From positions 46,293 through 110,292 of the forward strand of contig JADLAZ010000109.1 in assembly GCA_020849725.1 (NCBI GenBank): DNA of 64,000 bases, written 5' to 3'. This stretch comes from Chloroflexota bacterium (GTDB lineage Bacteria > Chloroflexota > Chloroflexia > Thermomicrobiales > JADLAZ01). The notes below the pieces were generated by a model. That model was not told the origin of the DNA. It saw only the letters and a program-made list of their open reading frames with translations, and did not search any database. Both the position numbers and the translations under genes were made by a program. Positions 54,496 through 62,785 of this stretch are shown here, piece after piece. How positions within the stretch are numbered: the stretch's first letter is position 1; the number at the start of each line of letters is the position of its first letter.

Positions 54496-56070
54496 CTACC
54501 CACCCGCACGGCCGTGGTCGAGCGGCCCGGCCATCGCCTCAGCCGCCGCCAGCCGATCCCGCCACAGGCGGGTGTGCAGCCAGGCGTTGTAGGCGAGGAC
54601 GAGCTGCCGCTGCGGTGTCGGGTACGACTGCCCTTCCAGGTGATACAACTCGACCGCCGGCAGATACCAGATGTCGCGACCAGTCTCCGCCGCGCGCAAG
54701 CACAGGTCGGAGTCCTCAAAGTCGCCCTGCATGAACAGGCCGCGCAGGCCACCCAACTGGCGATACAGGTCGCGCTCGATCAGCAGGCAGGCGCCGGTGA
54801 CGGCCGGCACGTGCCGGCAGACATTGGCTGCTGGCAGGTCGCGGTGCAAGCCCTTGAAGTAGTGCTCGTTGAGCCACACTGCCTCGCCTTCGCGGCGGTG
54901 GAAGTACATGCCAGCATGCTGGAGCGAGTCGTCCTCGTAGAGGAGCTTCGGCCCGAGCGCGCCGAGGTTCGGCGTCGCCTCGCCGGCCTCGATCATCGCC
55001 GTCAGCCAGCCCGGCCGCGCCGGCAGGACATCGGAGTTGAGGAGGACGAGCCAGCGCCCGCGGGCGTGGTCGACGCCGGCGTTGTTGGCGGCCGAGTAGC
55101 CGCTGTTGCGCCGGAGGATGACCAGGCGCAGGGACAGGCGGTAGAGGCCGGAGAGCAGCGCCGCCTGCTCCACGAGCGCGGGCGCCAGCTCCGGCGAGTC
55201 GAGGACATAGATGAGGTCGGCCCGCGCCAGGTCCGGGTCATGGGCGAACTGGGCCAACTGGTACTCGAGGAAGTCGACTCGTCGATAGAGGGGAATGACG
55301 AGTGACACGGCCGGCGCCGCCGGGGCGTCCCCGAACTGGATGACGCGCTCGACCTCGGGCGCCGTTTGAAGCTGGGCCTGCGCGCGCTCCAGCGCCGCGA
55401 AGACGTGATCGCAGACGGGGTGCGCGCTCGGCGGGCGCGTCCGAGCCAGTGCGGCGAGGATCTGATCGCGCGCGCGCAGCGGGTCATCGACGACGGCTGG
55501 CGCCCTGGCCGTCAGCACGCCACCATCCGATCGCCGCATCACGAGCGACCACCCGGTCGCGCGGCGGCTTGGCTCGGGGATCTGGACCCAGGCGACAAAG
55601 CCGGCTGCCGGCCGCTCAGCGTCGGCGGGCGCCTGCCAGCACGTTGCCGACGCGGTCAAATCGATCTGGTTACCTTCGGGCGATGAGAGAAGCAACTGCG
55701 CTGGCGGCGCGTCAGCGGCTGGCAGCCGCCCCGACACGACATAGGCGTGCTCGTCTACGCGCACGGGGGCATCGAGAGCCAGTGGCGGCCGGCGGACAAC
55801 CCCTGGCTCCGGCGCCGTCTCACCGCGGGCTGGGCTGGCAGCCCCCACCGGCGCGCTGGACGGCAACGAGCCAAAGCCAGCAACGCGGCGCAAGAGCGGG
55901 CCGACGCCGGGTAGGGTGATCAGGCGGCCATACAGGCGCACGGGCCGGCTCTGCCGGATCCGCTCCAGGTCGGCCGCAGTGCGGCGCGCCCAGGCGGTGC
56001 GCTCCTCCACCAGCGCCCGCAGGTCGTGGTTCGTCAGCTCACCGCCGGGGCGACCTAGTCCGTCGTCCAT
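54496..56070 (-). CDS. family 2 glycosyltransferase with long N-terminal part
   Basis: The 524-residue protein has a helical and beta-rich N-terminal region (1 to about 215) and a GT-A domain from about 235: VSLVIPLYRRVDFLEYQL, LIYVLDSPEL, NSGYSAANNAGVDHARGRWLVLLNSDVLP spread over the donor-binding core with the Asp of NSD, and VTGACLLIERDLYRQLGGL. It ends with RLAAAEAM and a short tail. It lies only four bases after the GT4 gene on the same strand. It is likely a rhamnosyl- or other hexosyltransferase of the surface glycan. Confidence 0.83.
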   Translation of the reverse strand: MDDGLGRPGGELTNHDLRALVEERTAWARRTAADLERIRQSRPVRLYGRLITLPGVGPLLRRVAGFGSLPSSAPVGAASPARGETAPEPGVVRRPPLALDAPVRVDEHAYVVSGRLPAADAPPAQLLLSSPEGNQIDLTASATCWQAPADAERPAAGFVAWVQIPEPSRRATGWSLVMRRSDGGVLTARAPAVVDDPLRARDQILAALARTRPPSAHPVCDHVFAALERAQAQLQTAPEVERVIQFGDAPAAPAVSLVIPLYRRVDFLEYQLAQFAHDPDLARADLIYVLDSPELAPALVEQAALLSGLYRLSLRLVILRRNSGYSAANNAGVDHARGRWLVLLNSDVLPARPGWLTAMIEAGEATPNLGALGPKLLYEDDSLQHAGMYFHRREGEAVWLNEHYFKGLHRDLPAANVCRHVPAVTGACLLIERDLYRQLGGLRGLFMQGDFEDSDLCLRAAETGRDIWYLPAVELYHLEGQSYPTPQRQLVLAYNAWLHTRLWRDRLAAAEAMAGPLDHGRAGG

Positions 56071-56074
56071 CGGC

Positions 56075-57424
56075 CTAGGCGCTCCCTGGCGCCACCGCCA
56101 GCCGCGCCGTTGCCTGGTCGAGCAGGGCATCGTAGACCGCGGTCAGGTCCGCGGCCGCCTCGCTGGCCGAGTAGACGGTCGGAATGCCGGCGCGCAAGTC
56201 GTCCCACAGACCGGGGGTTGTGGCCGCCCGCTCGATCGTCCGGGCCAGGCTGAAGGGGTCGCCGACACGGAAATGGAGGCCATTGACGCCATCGGTCACC
56301 TTCTCGGCCATGCCGCCGATGTTGGCGCAGATCACCGGGCGGCCGTGGAGGAACGCCTCCTGGATCACCATCGGCGCGTTCTCCCACCAGATCGACGGCA
56401 CGACAACCCAGTCGATCTCCGCCATGAGCGCGCCGAGGTCGTCGGCCCGATAGGCGCCGGCAAACGTGACGGACCGGCGCGTGGCCCCGAGGAGGCGGCG
56501 GATCTCGTCGCGGAAGTCGGGCGGTTGCCCGTCGAGGTTGGCGCCGTACAGCCAGAGGTGTGGGCGGGCCGCGTCGGCGGGGGCCGCGGTGTCCGGCGCC
56601 CACCGGCGACGCGCGCCACGGTCGGCGCCCAGGGTCTCCATCGCCGTGAGCAGTACATCAACGCCCTTGTACGGCGTGATCTGGCCGAAGAAGCCAAGCC
56701 GGGCGCGCGGGCGCGGCGTGGCGCACTCCGGCGACACCGGCCGCGGGTGACGGCCATTCTCCTGAAAGCGGATCCGATCAGGCGGGATGCCCCACTCGAC
56801 GAAGCGGTCGATGAGAAACCGGCTGGGTGCGAGGAAGAGATCGATCAGCGACAGGTGCGACTGAATGTAGCGCTTCCGGAGATAGAACTCCTGGGGTGAG
56901 CGGGTAGGAAAGCACTCGTGGCAGCGGCGCGGCGACTCCTCTCGGCAGAGCTCCTGGTTGAACGTGCGCAGCATCTGCCCGTCGCGAAAGCACAGCGGCA
57001 GGAACTCATGCAGGGTGTAGACCAACGGCGCATCGGGCAGCACGTTCCGCGTCGCGCGAATCAGCTCGTAGCCGAGCAGAGCGGTGTGCTGAAAATGGAC
57101 GACATCCGGCCGATGCGCCGCCAGGAACGCCTGATACGCCTGCAGCAGGTAGGCGGACTTAGGGTGCTGCGTCCCCAGAAACCAATCGTAGTGAGCAGCA
57201 TCCGTGTGCAGGAAGTACTGGTTCGGATCGCGCCCGACCATCGAGAAGGGCGTGCCAAGATGCGGCTGAGAGGCCGGCGGCCCGGTGCGCGCCAGCAGGA
57301 TCGACTCGTAGGCCGGCGAGGCGCGCATAGCCTCATACAGCTCAAGGGCAGCCACCTCGGCGCCGCCGGGCCGGATCGCCGGATGGCCATGGCTGACATA
57401 CAGGACCGTGCGCTTCGACGGCAT
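56075..57424 (-). CDS. family 4 glycosyltransferase
   Basis: The 449-residue GT-B enzyme has a donor-site C-terminal half with GFFGQITPYKGVDVLLTAME and the E-x7-E-like segment around WWENAPMVIQEAFLHGRPVICANIGGMAEKV, and the N-terminal PGGAEVAALELYEAM loop. A central CREESPRRCHECF stretch has three Cys that could bind a metal. This type transfers a hexose to a lipid-linked or surface oligosaccharide. GGGAAGG precedes ATG 57424. It faces the end of the epimerase operon together with the gene at 54496. Confidence 0.87.
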   Translation of the reverse strand: MPSKRTVLYVSHGHPAIRPGGAEVAALELYEAMRASPAYESILLARTGPPASQPHLGTPFSMVGRDPNQYFLHTDAAHYDWFLGTQHPKSAYLLQAYQAFLAAHRPDVVHFQHTALLGYELIRATRNVLPDAPLVYTLHEFLPLCFRDGQMLRTFNQELCREESPRRCHECFPTRSPQEFYLRKRYIQSHLSLIDLFLAPSRFLIDRFVEWGIPPDRIRFQENGRHPRPVSPECATPRPRARLGFFGQITPYKGVDVLLTAMETLGADRGARRRWAPDTAAPADAARPHLWLYGANLDGQPPDFRDEIRRLLGATRRSVTFAGAYRADDLGALMAEIDWVVVPSIWWENAPMVIQEAFLHGRPVICANIGGMAEKVTDGVNGLHFRVGDPFSLARTIERAATTPGLWDDLRAGIPTVYSASEAAADLTAVYDALLDQATARLAVAPGSA

Positions 57425-57643
57425 GGCCTTCCCAGTGTCGCGGCCGCCTGGTGGGGCGCTGGCGGCGCGGGTGGTCGTCGGCGGAGACCTTCGGCATGGC
57501 GGCGGTGCGGTGGCGCTCCCGCGGTCCGACGAAAGGGCATGCCAGCGCGTGCCAGGGCCGGGCGTCGCGCGGAGATTGTGTGGGCCAGGGTCGCTGATTG
57601 TCAAGGCGGGCGGATGCCACGGGCGCGGAGCCGGCGGCGGCCG

Positions 57644-58243
57644 TCAGCGCGGGAGCCAGGGCGGCAGGCGGAAGATCTGGCTGACGGGCAGGACGAAGCC
57701 GGTCAGCAGCGACGTGGTGAGCGTGTCGGCGGCGGTGAGTGTGGCGGCCAGGTCCAGGCGGGCGGCGGCGCCGCGCCGATAGACCTCGACGGTGGGCGCG
57801 GCGCGGTCGACGATCCAGTACTCCTTGACGCCGCGGCGGGAATAGAGCGTCAGCTTGGTCTCGCGGTCGCGCTGGGCGTGGTGCGCGCCGGGCGAGAGCA
57901 CCTCGACGACCAGATCGGGCGCGGCGTGGAGCTTGCCGTCGCGCGCGCCGGTGGCCGGGTCGAGCAGGACCACGGCGGCCCGCTCGGCGCTGACCCAGAC
58001 CAGATCGGGGATGACGCCGTCCTCGACGGAGAAGATCAACCCAGCGCCCGCCAGCACCCAGCCGTGGGCACGCTCCGGGTCCCAGGCGCGCAGTGCCGCC
58101 TCGATATGGCTAATAATGTCCTGGTGGTCGGAGTGGGGGGCGTGCGTCACGTACAGCTCTCCGTCGATCACTTCGTAGCGGTTGCCGTCGTCGGGGAAGG
58201 TGTCGAGGTCGGCGACGGTGAAGCGGCGCTGGGTGGTGGCCAT
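57644..58243 (-). CDS. Uma2-family (DUF820) protein
   Basis: This is a second Uma2 protein, 199 residues: FTVADLDTFPDDGNRYEVIDGELYV, HQDIISHIEAALRAW, VIPDLVWVSAERA (PD), LVVEVLSPGAHHAQRDRETKLTLYSRRGVKEYWIVD across the core strands, and a Leu-rich tail ending LPPWLPR. The PD-(D/E)XK-like site is intact. It is not a close copy of the gene at 35505. The 219 bases to its left, 57425-57643, hold no recognised feature. Confidence 0.86.
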   Translation of the reverse strand: MATTQRRFTVADLDTFPDDGNRYEVIDGELYVTHAPHSDHQDIISHIEAALRAWDPERAHGWVLAGAGLIFSVEDGVIPDLVWVSAERAAVVLLDPATGARDGKLHAAPDLVVEVLSPGAHHAQRDRETKLTLYSRRGVKEYWIVDRAAPTVEVYRRGAAARLDLAATLTAADTLTTSLLTGFVLPVSQIFRLPPWLPR

Positions 58244-58295
58244 GGGTGACTCCTGGTGGGGAGGGTGGACGGGATGGGCCGGTGGTGCGACTGGG

Positions 58296-59153
58296 TCAGG
58301 CGAAGAGGGGTTGCATGGTCAGGCGGTCGGCCAGGGCGGCTATGGCGGAGTCGGTGGGGCGGGCCTGGTAGCGGGCGGCGGAGTCGAGGACGCGCGGCAG
58401 GAGGGCCACGTCGCCGGCGGTGTTGAGGAAGACCTGCGGGTTGCCGAGCACCCAGTGGGCGGCCAGGTCGATGTCGGCCTGGCCGGTCAGCGGCTCGTAC
58501 CAGGTCGGGGCAGTGGCGGGGCGCTCGGTCCAGGGGGCGCGGGTGATCGCCTTGATCGTCTGGACGGCGACGCCACGCGCGGCGCAGACGGCGAGCAGCG
58601 CGGTGACATCGGCGGCGTAGGCCGGGTTCTGCATCAGGACGTAGCTGTAGGGGAGCAGGACCGAGTCGAAGGCGAAGCGCTCCAGGCTGCGCCGGTGCAT
58701 GGCGGCGATGCCCAGGCCGTGGCCGGTGACGCCGATGAAGCGGACCAGTCCCTGGTCGCGGGCCTCGATGGCGGCCTCGAGCGCGCCGCCCGGCCCGAGC
58801 GCGACCTGCCACTCGTCCTCGTTGGCGAGGTTGTGCAGCTGGAGGAGGTCGACCTGATCGACCTGGAGGCGCTCGAGCGAGCGGCGGATCTGGTCGCGCG
58901 CGCCGGCGTAGCCGCGCTCGCCGGTCTTGGTGGCGAGGAAGAAGCGGGCGCGATGCTGGCGCAGCCACGGGCCGAGGCGCAGCTCGGAGTCGCCGTAGCT
59001 GGCGGCGGTGTCGATGTGGTTGACACCGTAGTCCAGCAGGACATCGAGGGCGCGGTCGGCGGTGGGCTGGTCAACGCGGCTGAGCGCGGCGGCGCCGAAG
59101 ATGGCGCGGGTGCTGGCGTGGCCGGTGGATCCGAACGGCCGGGTGACGATCAT
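58296..59153 (-). CDS. aldo/keto reductase
   Basis: The 285-residue NADPH-dependent aldo/keto reductase has the family marks: [24 protein letters not shown] with the catalytic Asp and Tyr, ATKTGERG with the Lys, LLQLHNLA with the His, and a C-terminal [17 protein letters not shown] before ATG 59153 sets the start. Sugars or aldehydes are possible substrates. It lies 52 bases after Uma2 and, with it, on the left flank of the restriction locus. Confidence 0.88.
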   Translation of the reverse strand: MIVTRPFGSTGHASTRAIFGAAALSRVDQPTADRALDVLLDYGVNHIDTAASYGDSELRLGPWLRQHRARFFLATKTGERGYAGARDQIRRSLERLQVDQVDLLQLHNLANEDEWQVALGPGGALEAAIEARDQGLVRFIGVTGHGLGIAAMHRRSLERFAFDSVLLPYSYVLMQNPAYAADVTALLAVCAARGVAVQTIKAITRAPWTERPATAPTWYEPLTGQADIDLAAHWVLGNPQVFLNTAGDVALLPRVLDSAARYQARPTDSAIAALADRLTMQPLFA

Positions 59154-59212
59154 GCGGCCCTCCTGGGTCGGTGAGTGGCGTGTCATTGCTGAGGTATTGT
59201 CCACCGGGAAGG

Positions 59213-59290
59213 GCAGGAGTGCCAGGAGGAACAGGAGGCCAGGAGGCGAAGGAGGAACGGGAGGCCAAGGGGGCCAAGGGGGCCAGGCGG
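59213..59290. repeat. purine-rich short tandem stretch
   Basis: The strand is almost free of T: repeated AGGAGGCCAGGAGG- and GGAGGCCAAGG-type words, then GGGGGCCAA. These words match the CCAGGAGG arms of the insertion in mtaB. It lies in the 358-base gap before the type I methyltransferase gene. Confidence 0.6.
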
Positions 59291-59303
59291 ACCGCGAGTC
59301 CGC

Positions 59304-59381
59304 GTCACCCCGGCGCAAGCCGGGGTCATGCTGTCGCTGGTGGTCGGAGCCGCCTGGATGCCGGCGGAAGCCGGCATGACG
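59304..59381. repeat. paired REP-like hairpins
   Basis: ACCCCGGC GCAA GCCGGGGT (59307-59326) and ATGCCGGC GGAA GCCGGCAT (59358-59377) are two perfect 8-bp-stem hairpins with four-base loops. CGTCA and TGACG flank them. This is a common bacterial REP-type doublet. An extended -10, TGGTACAAT (59468-59476), lies about 40 bases before the methyltransferase ATG. Confidence 0.75.
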
Positions 59382-59511
59382 AATGCCTACTGGCCCACCA
59401 GCCGGGCAGCCACAGCGGGCTGTCCCTACCGGCCGGCTCTGATCGGCTTCGCCTGGCCGGTGGCGAGTGGTACAATCTACGTGGAGCGAATAACGTTCGA
59501 GAGGGTGGCGC

Positions 59512-62199
59512 ATGGCCGGGGTCTCGCTGAGTCAACTGGAGTCGCATCTGTGGGAGTCGGCCAATATCCTGCGCGGGCCGGTGGACGCGGCGGACTTCAA
59601 GACCTACATCTTCCCGATGCTCTTCTTCAAACGCATCTCGGACGTGCATGACGAGGAGTACGCGGCGGCGCTGGCCGAGGCGGACGGTGACGAGGAGTAT
59701 GCCCGCTTTCCGCAGAACTTCCGCTTCCAGATTCCGGAAGGCTGTCACTGGCGGGACGTGCGCGCGGTGGCGGTGAACATCGGGCAGGCGTTGCAGACGG
59801 CCATGCGCGGCATCGAAAAGGCGAACCCGGAGACGCTGTACGGCATCTTCGGCGACGCGCAGTGGACGAACAAGGAGCGCCTGTCGGACGCGCTGCTGCG
59901 CGACCTGGTCGAGCACTTCTCATCGCTCGACCTGTCGGTGGCCAATCTGCCGGAGGATGAGCTGGGCCAGGGCTACGAGTACCTGATCAAGCAGTTCGCC
60001 GACGACTCCGGCCACACGGCGGCCGAGTTCTACACCAACCGGACGGTCGTCCACCTGATGACGGAGCTGCTGCGGCCGGCGCCGGGCGAGTCGATCTACG
60101 ACCCGACCTGCGGCTCGGGCGGCATGCTGCTGTCGGCGATCGCCCACCTGCGCCGCCAGGGCCAGGAGTGGCGCAATGTGCGCCTGTTCGGGCAAGAGCG
60201 CAACCTGATGACGAGTGCGATTGCTCGGATGAACTGCTTCCTGCATGGGATCGAGGACTTCCAGATCGTGCGCGGCGATACGCTGGCGGCGCCGGCGTTC
60301 GTGCAGGCCGACCGGCTGAGGCGCTTCGACGTGGTGCTGGCCAATCCGCCGTACTCGATCAAGCAGTGGGACCGGGCCGCCTTCGCGAGTGACCGCTGGG
60401 GCCGCAACCAGTTCGGCACGCCGCCGCAGGGCCGGGCCGACTACGCCTTCTGGCAGCACATCCTGGCCAGCCTGGCGCCGGGGAGCGGCCGCTGCGCGAT
60501 CCTGTTCCCGCATGGGGTGCTGTTCCGGCAGGAAGAGGCGGCGATGCGCCGCCGGCTGATCGAGGCCGACCTGATCGAGTGCGTGCTGGGGCTGGGGCCG
60601 AACCTGTTCTACAACTCGCCGATGGAAGCGTGCGTCGTGATCTGCCGGGCGCGCAAGCCTGCGGCGCGGCGGGGGCGCATCCTGTTCATCAACGCCGTCG
60701 GCGAGGTGACACGCGAGCGGGCGCAAAGCTTCCTGACCGAGGCGCACATCGCGCGCATCGTCGCCGCCTACGAGCGGTTCGCGGACGAGCCGGGCTTCGC
60801 TCGCGTGGCGACGCTGGCGGAGATCGGCGGCCGGCAGAGCAACCTGAGCATCCCGCTGTACGTGACGGCGACCGCGCCGGCGCCGGTGGTGACGGCGAGC
60901 AGCGGTGGCGGGCTGGCGGCGGCGCTCGACGGCTGGCTGGCGTCGCGGGCGACGGTGGCGGAGTCGCTGCGGGCGATCCTGCCCGACCTGGCGGTGCCGG
61001 CGCTGGAGGCGGTGGTGGGCGATCTGGCGAAGTGCGCGCTGTTTGATCGCGCCGGCTGGCAGCGGGTGAAGTTTGGCGACGTGGTGCGCCAATTGAAGGA
61101 GGTTGTCGATCCGACCTCCGGCGAGGTCGAGCGCTACGTTGCCGGCGAGCATATGGCGACGGAGGATGTCCACATCCGGCAGTGGGGAACCGTGGGCGAC
61201 GGCTACCTCGGTCCAGCCTTCATCCGGCGCTTTCGCAAGGGACAGGTACTCTACGGCTCGCGGCGCACCTATCTCAAGAAGGTCGCGCTGGCTGAGTTCG
61301 ACGGTGTCACGGCGAATACGACGTTCGTACTCCAGGCCGACGAGAGCCGACTGCGGCAAGACTTGCTGCCGTGGCTCATGCTGTCGGAGCGATTCACACA
61401 GCACTCCATCCAGGAATCGAAGGGCTCGACGAACCCGTACATCAACTTCCCCGACATCGCGAAATTCGAGTTCGCGCTGCCGCCGCTGGACCAGCAGCGG
61501 CGGCTGGCGGCGGTGCTGTGGGCGGTGGATGAGACCTGTTGTCAATGTCGTGACGCATTGCTTGTCGCAGACGATTACACTCACGCGGCATCCGACAGCG
61601 TCTTTGAGGCCGATCAGAGGGAACAGCACTCGATCGCGACCGAAGCGTGCGACCAGATTACAGTAGGCATTGTAGTGAAGCCTGCAAGCTATTACACGGA
61701 CGAGCAGACTGGTGTTCCAGCGCTCCGATCTCTTAATGTATTTCCGGGTCGCTATGATCTCAGTGAGCTCGTTTATCTTACGCAAGAAGGGCATAGAAAG
61801 AACTCAAAATCAGCACTTAAGCGAGGGGATGTAGTCGTAGTTCGGACAGGACGGCCGGGCGATGCCTCCGTCGTGACTGACGAGGTTGCCGGCATGAACC
61901 TGATCGACCTCATCCTGGTTCGACCGAAGCCGTTTCTTCTACCAGAATACCTGGTCGAGTTCCTTAACTCGGCATTTGGACGACGAACGATCAAGACAGG
62001 CATCGCCGGCACAGCACAGCAACACTTTAATGTATCGGAGTTTGAGCGTCTGGATATACCTGTTCCGAGTACTGACGAACAGAGGAGAACGGTCGAAGAG
62101 CTTGCGTCGCTCAAGACCACGGTTGATTGTTATCAAAGTCATTTGATCAAGATCAAGATTTTGCAAGCAGCACTTATTGAGGCATTGGCGCAGGATTAG
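59512..62199 (+). CDS. type I restriction-modification HsdM-HsdS fusion
   Basis: One 895-residue chain contains both the modification and specificity subunits. HsdM (about 1-510) has the N-terminal helix bundle ([28 protein letters not shown]), motif [14 protein letters not shown] and motif [14 protein letters not shown]. It therefore methylates adenine N6. HsdS follows: TRD1 (about 520-650), then a conserved [16 protein letters not shown] coil, TRD2 (about 690-860) and a final [17 protein letters not shown] coil. From about 61540 base composition becomes clearly AT-richer, covering TRD2. GAGAGGGTGG precedes the ATG. A full HsdR is not in the window. Confidence 0.9.
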   Translation: MAGVSLSQLESHLWESANILRGPVDAADFKTYIFPMLFFKRISDVHDEEYAAALAEADGDEEYARFPQNFRFQIPEGCHWRDVRAVAVNIGQALQTAMRGIEKANPETLYGIFGDAQWTNKERLSDALLRDLVEHFSSLDLSVANLPEDELGQGYEYLIKQFADDSGHTAAEFYTNRTVVHLMTELLRPAPGESIYDPTCGSGGMLLSAIAHLRRQGQEWRNVRLFGQERNLMTSAIARMNCFLHGIEDFQIVRGDTLAAPAFVQADRLRRFDVVLANPPYSIKQWDRAAFASDRWGRNQFGTPPQGRADYAFWQHILASLAPGSGRCAILFPHGVLFRQEEAAMRRRLIEADLIECVLGLGPNLFYNSPMEACVVICRARKPAARRGRILFINAVGEVTRERAQSFLTEAHIARIVAAYERFADEPGFARVATLAEIGGRQSNLSIPLYVTATAPAPVVTASSGGGLAAALDGWLASRATVAESLRAILPDLAVPALEAVVGDLAKCALFDRAGWQRVKFGDVVRQLKEVVDPTSGEVERYVAGEHMATEDVHIRQWGTVGDGYLGPAFIRRFRKGQVLYGSRRTYLKKVALAEFDGVTANTTFVLQADESRLRQDLLPWLMLSERFTQHSIQESKGSTNPYINFPDIAKFEFALPPLDQQRRLAAVLWAVDETCCQCRDALLVADDYTHAASDSVFEADQREQHSIATEACDQITVGIVVKPASYYTDEQTGVPALRSLNVFPGRYDLSELVYLTQEGHRKNSKSALKRGDVVVVRTGRPGDASVVTDEVAGMNLIDLILVRPKPFLLPEYLVEFLNSAFGRRTIKTGIAGTAQQHFNVSEFERLDIPVPSTDEQRRTVEELASLKTTVDCYQSHLIKIKILQAALIEALAQD

Positions 62200-62291
62200 G
62201 TAATTGGCTATTAGTATAATAAGGGATTATTACAATATTGAAGAAAATATTGCCAGCTAGAGAGGAGAAAGGGTCGGGGATCGGGAGCGGC
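62200..62291 (+). other. AT-rich spacer with a hairpin and -10-like box
   Basis: TATAAT (62215-62220) and a CAATATT/AATATTG hairpin (about 62233-62253) occur in sequence much AT-richer than the rest of the window. It continues the AT-rich composition of TRD2, so it probably arrived with it. No gene is seen. Confidence 0.4.
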
Positions 62292-62430
62292 GCCGGCGGT
62301 TGAAACCGCGCCTCAGGGGCGTTGCGACGCCACGAAGTCCGCCGTCGCGGACTGGGTTGGGTCCGGACCTAACCCGCGAAGGCGGGTTTCGTGGCCGGCA
62401 GGCCCTCCAGGCGCGGTTTCAACCGCCGGC
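62292..62430. repeat. 139-bp element with perfect 22-bp terminal inverted repeats
   Basis: The ends, 62292-62313 and 62409-62430 (core CGGTTGAAACCGCG / CGCGGTTTCAACCG), are exact inverted copies. Inside, GCCACGAAGTCCGCC and GGCGGGTTTCGTGGC form a second imperfect pair, giving a long cruciform. No protein is encoded in it. The size and nested structure resemble a non-autonomous mobile element. Confidence 0.8.
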
Positions 62431-62540
62431 CCCTGGGACTGGTTGGGAGATTGGCCTGGCACGGCGGCAATCCTACACCATCAGAGTCTGCGTGGATGAA
62501 GACAGTGAGCTATCACCCCTCGTTTTACAACATCTATTGT

Positions 62541-62569
62541 TTGCCAGCGGGGGCGGGATATCGTATCAT
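62541..62569 (+). promoter_or_regulatory. promoter upstream of the AlbA_2 gene
   Basis: TTGCCA (62541-62546) and TATCAT (62564-62569) are separated by exactly 17 bases. Transcription would start near 62576 and meet the hairpin at 62607 after about 30 bases. Confidence 0.5.
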
Positions 62570-62606
62570 TTGTGCGCAATCCCCCCTGTTGCTTCGGTGG
62601 CAGGGC

Positions 62607-62638
62607 GCCGGGCCGCCGCAAGGCGGCCTCGGCTTTTT
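62607..62638 (+). terminator. terminator hairpin with five Ts just after the promoter
   Basis: GCCGGGCCGCC and GGCGGCCTCGGC pair with one mismatch and a GCAA loop, followed by TTTTT (62634-62638). It lies between the promoter at 62541 and the downstream genes, so it could attenuate them or end a transcript of about 60 bases. Confidence 0.65.
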
Positions 62639-62699
62639 ATGGGCAGGCCATGAGCAGCACGTCGGTCCAGATCGCGGCGGCCAGAGGGAGGTGACGGCG

Positions 62700-62785
62700 T
62701 GAGCTTCACCGAGGCCAACACCGTCGAGCACATGACACTCAATTCCGCCGCTACGGTGCTGAGCCACACGGAGCGACGGGCATGA
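62700..62785 (+). pseudogene. HsdR N-terminal remnant or small ORF
   Basis: A GTG with GGGAGGTGAC upstream opens 27 codons and a stop: MSFTEANTVEHMTLNSAATV then LSHTERRA. The first residues, SFTEANTVE-M, look like the start of type I restriction subunit HsdR, in which EANTVEQMIL is a common opening. After that no HsdR similarity remains. The stop overlaps the ATG of the next gene (ATGA), so if translated it would be coupled. A truncated hsdR remnant is my preferred reading; a real leader peptide is possible. Confidence 0.4.

Noticed and set aside
59920..61794. Long open frame on the strand opposite hsdM-hsdS
   Set aside because: It is Arg/His/Gln-rich with no domain, and mirrors the third-position GC bias of a gene with clear motifs on the other strand.
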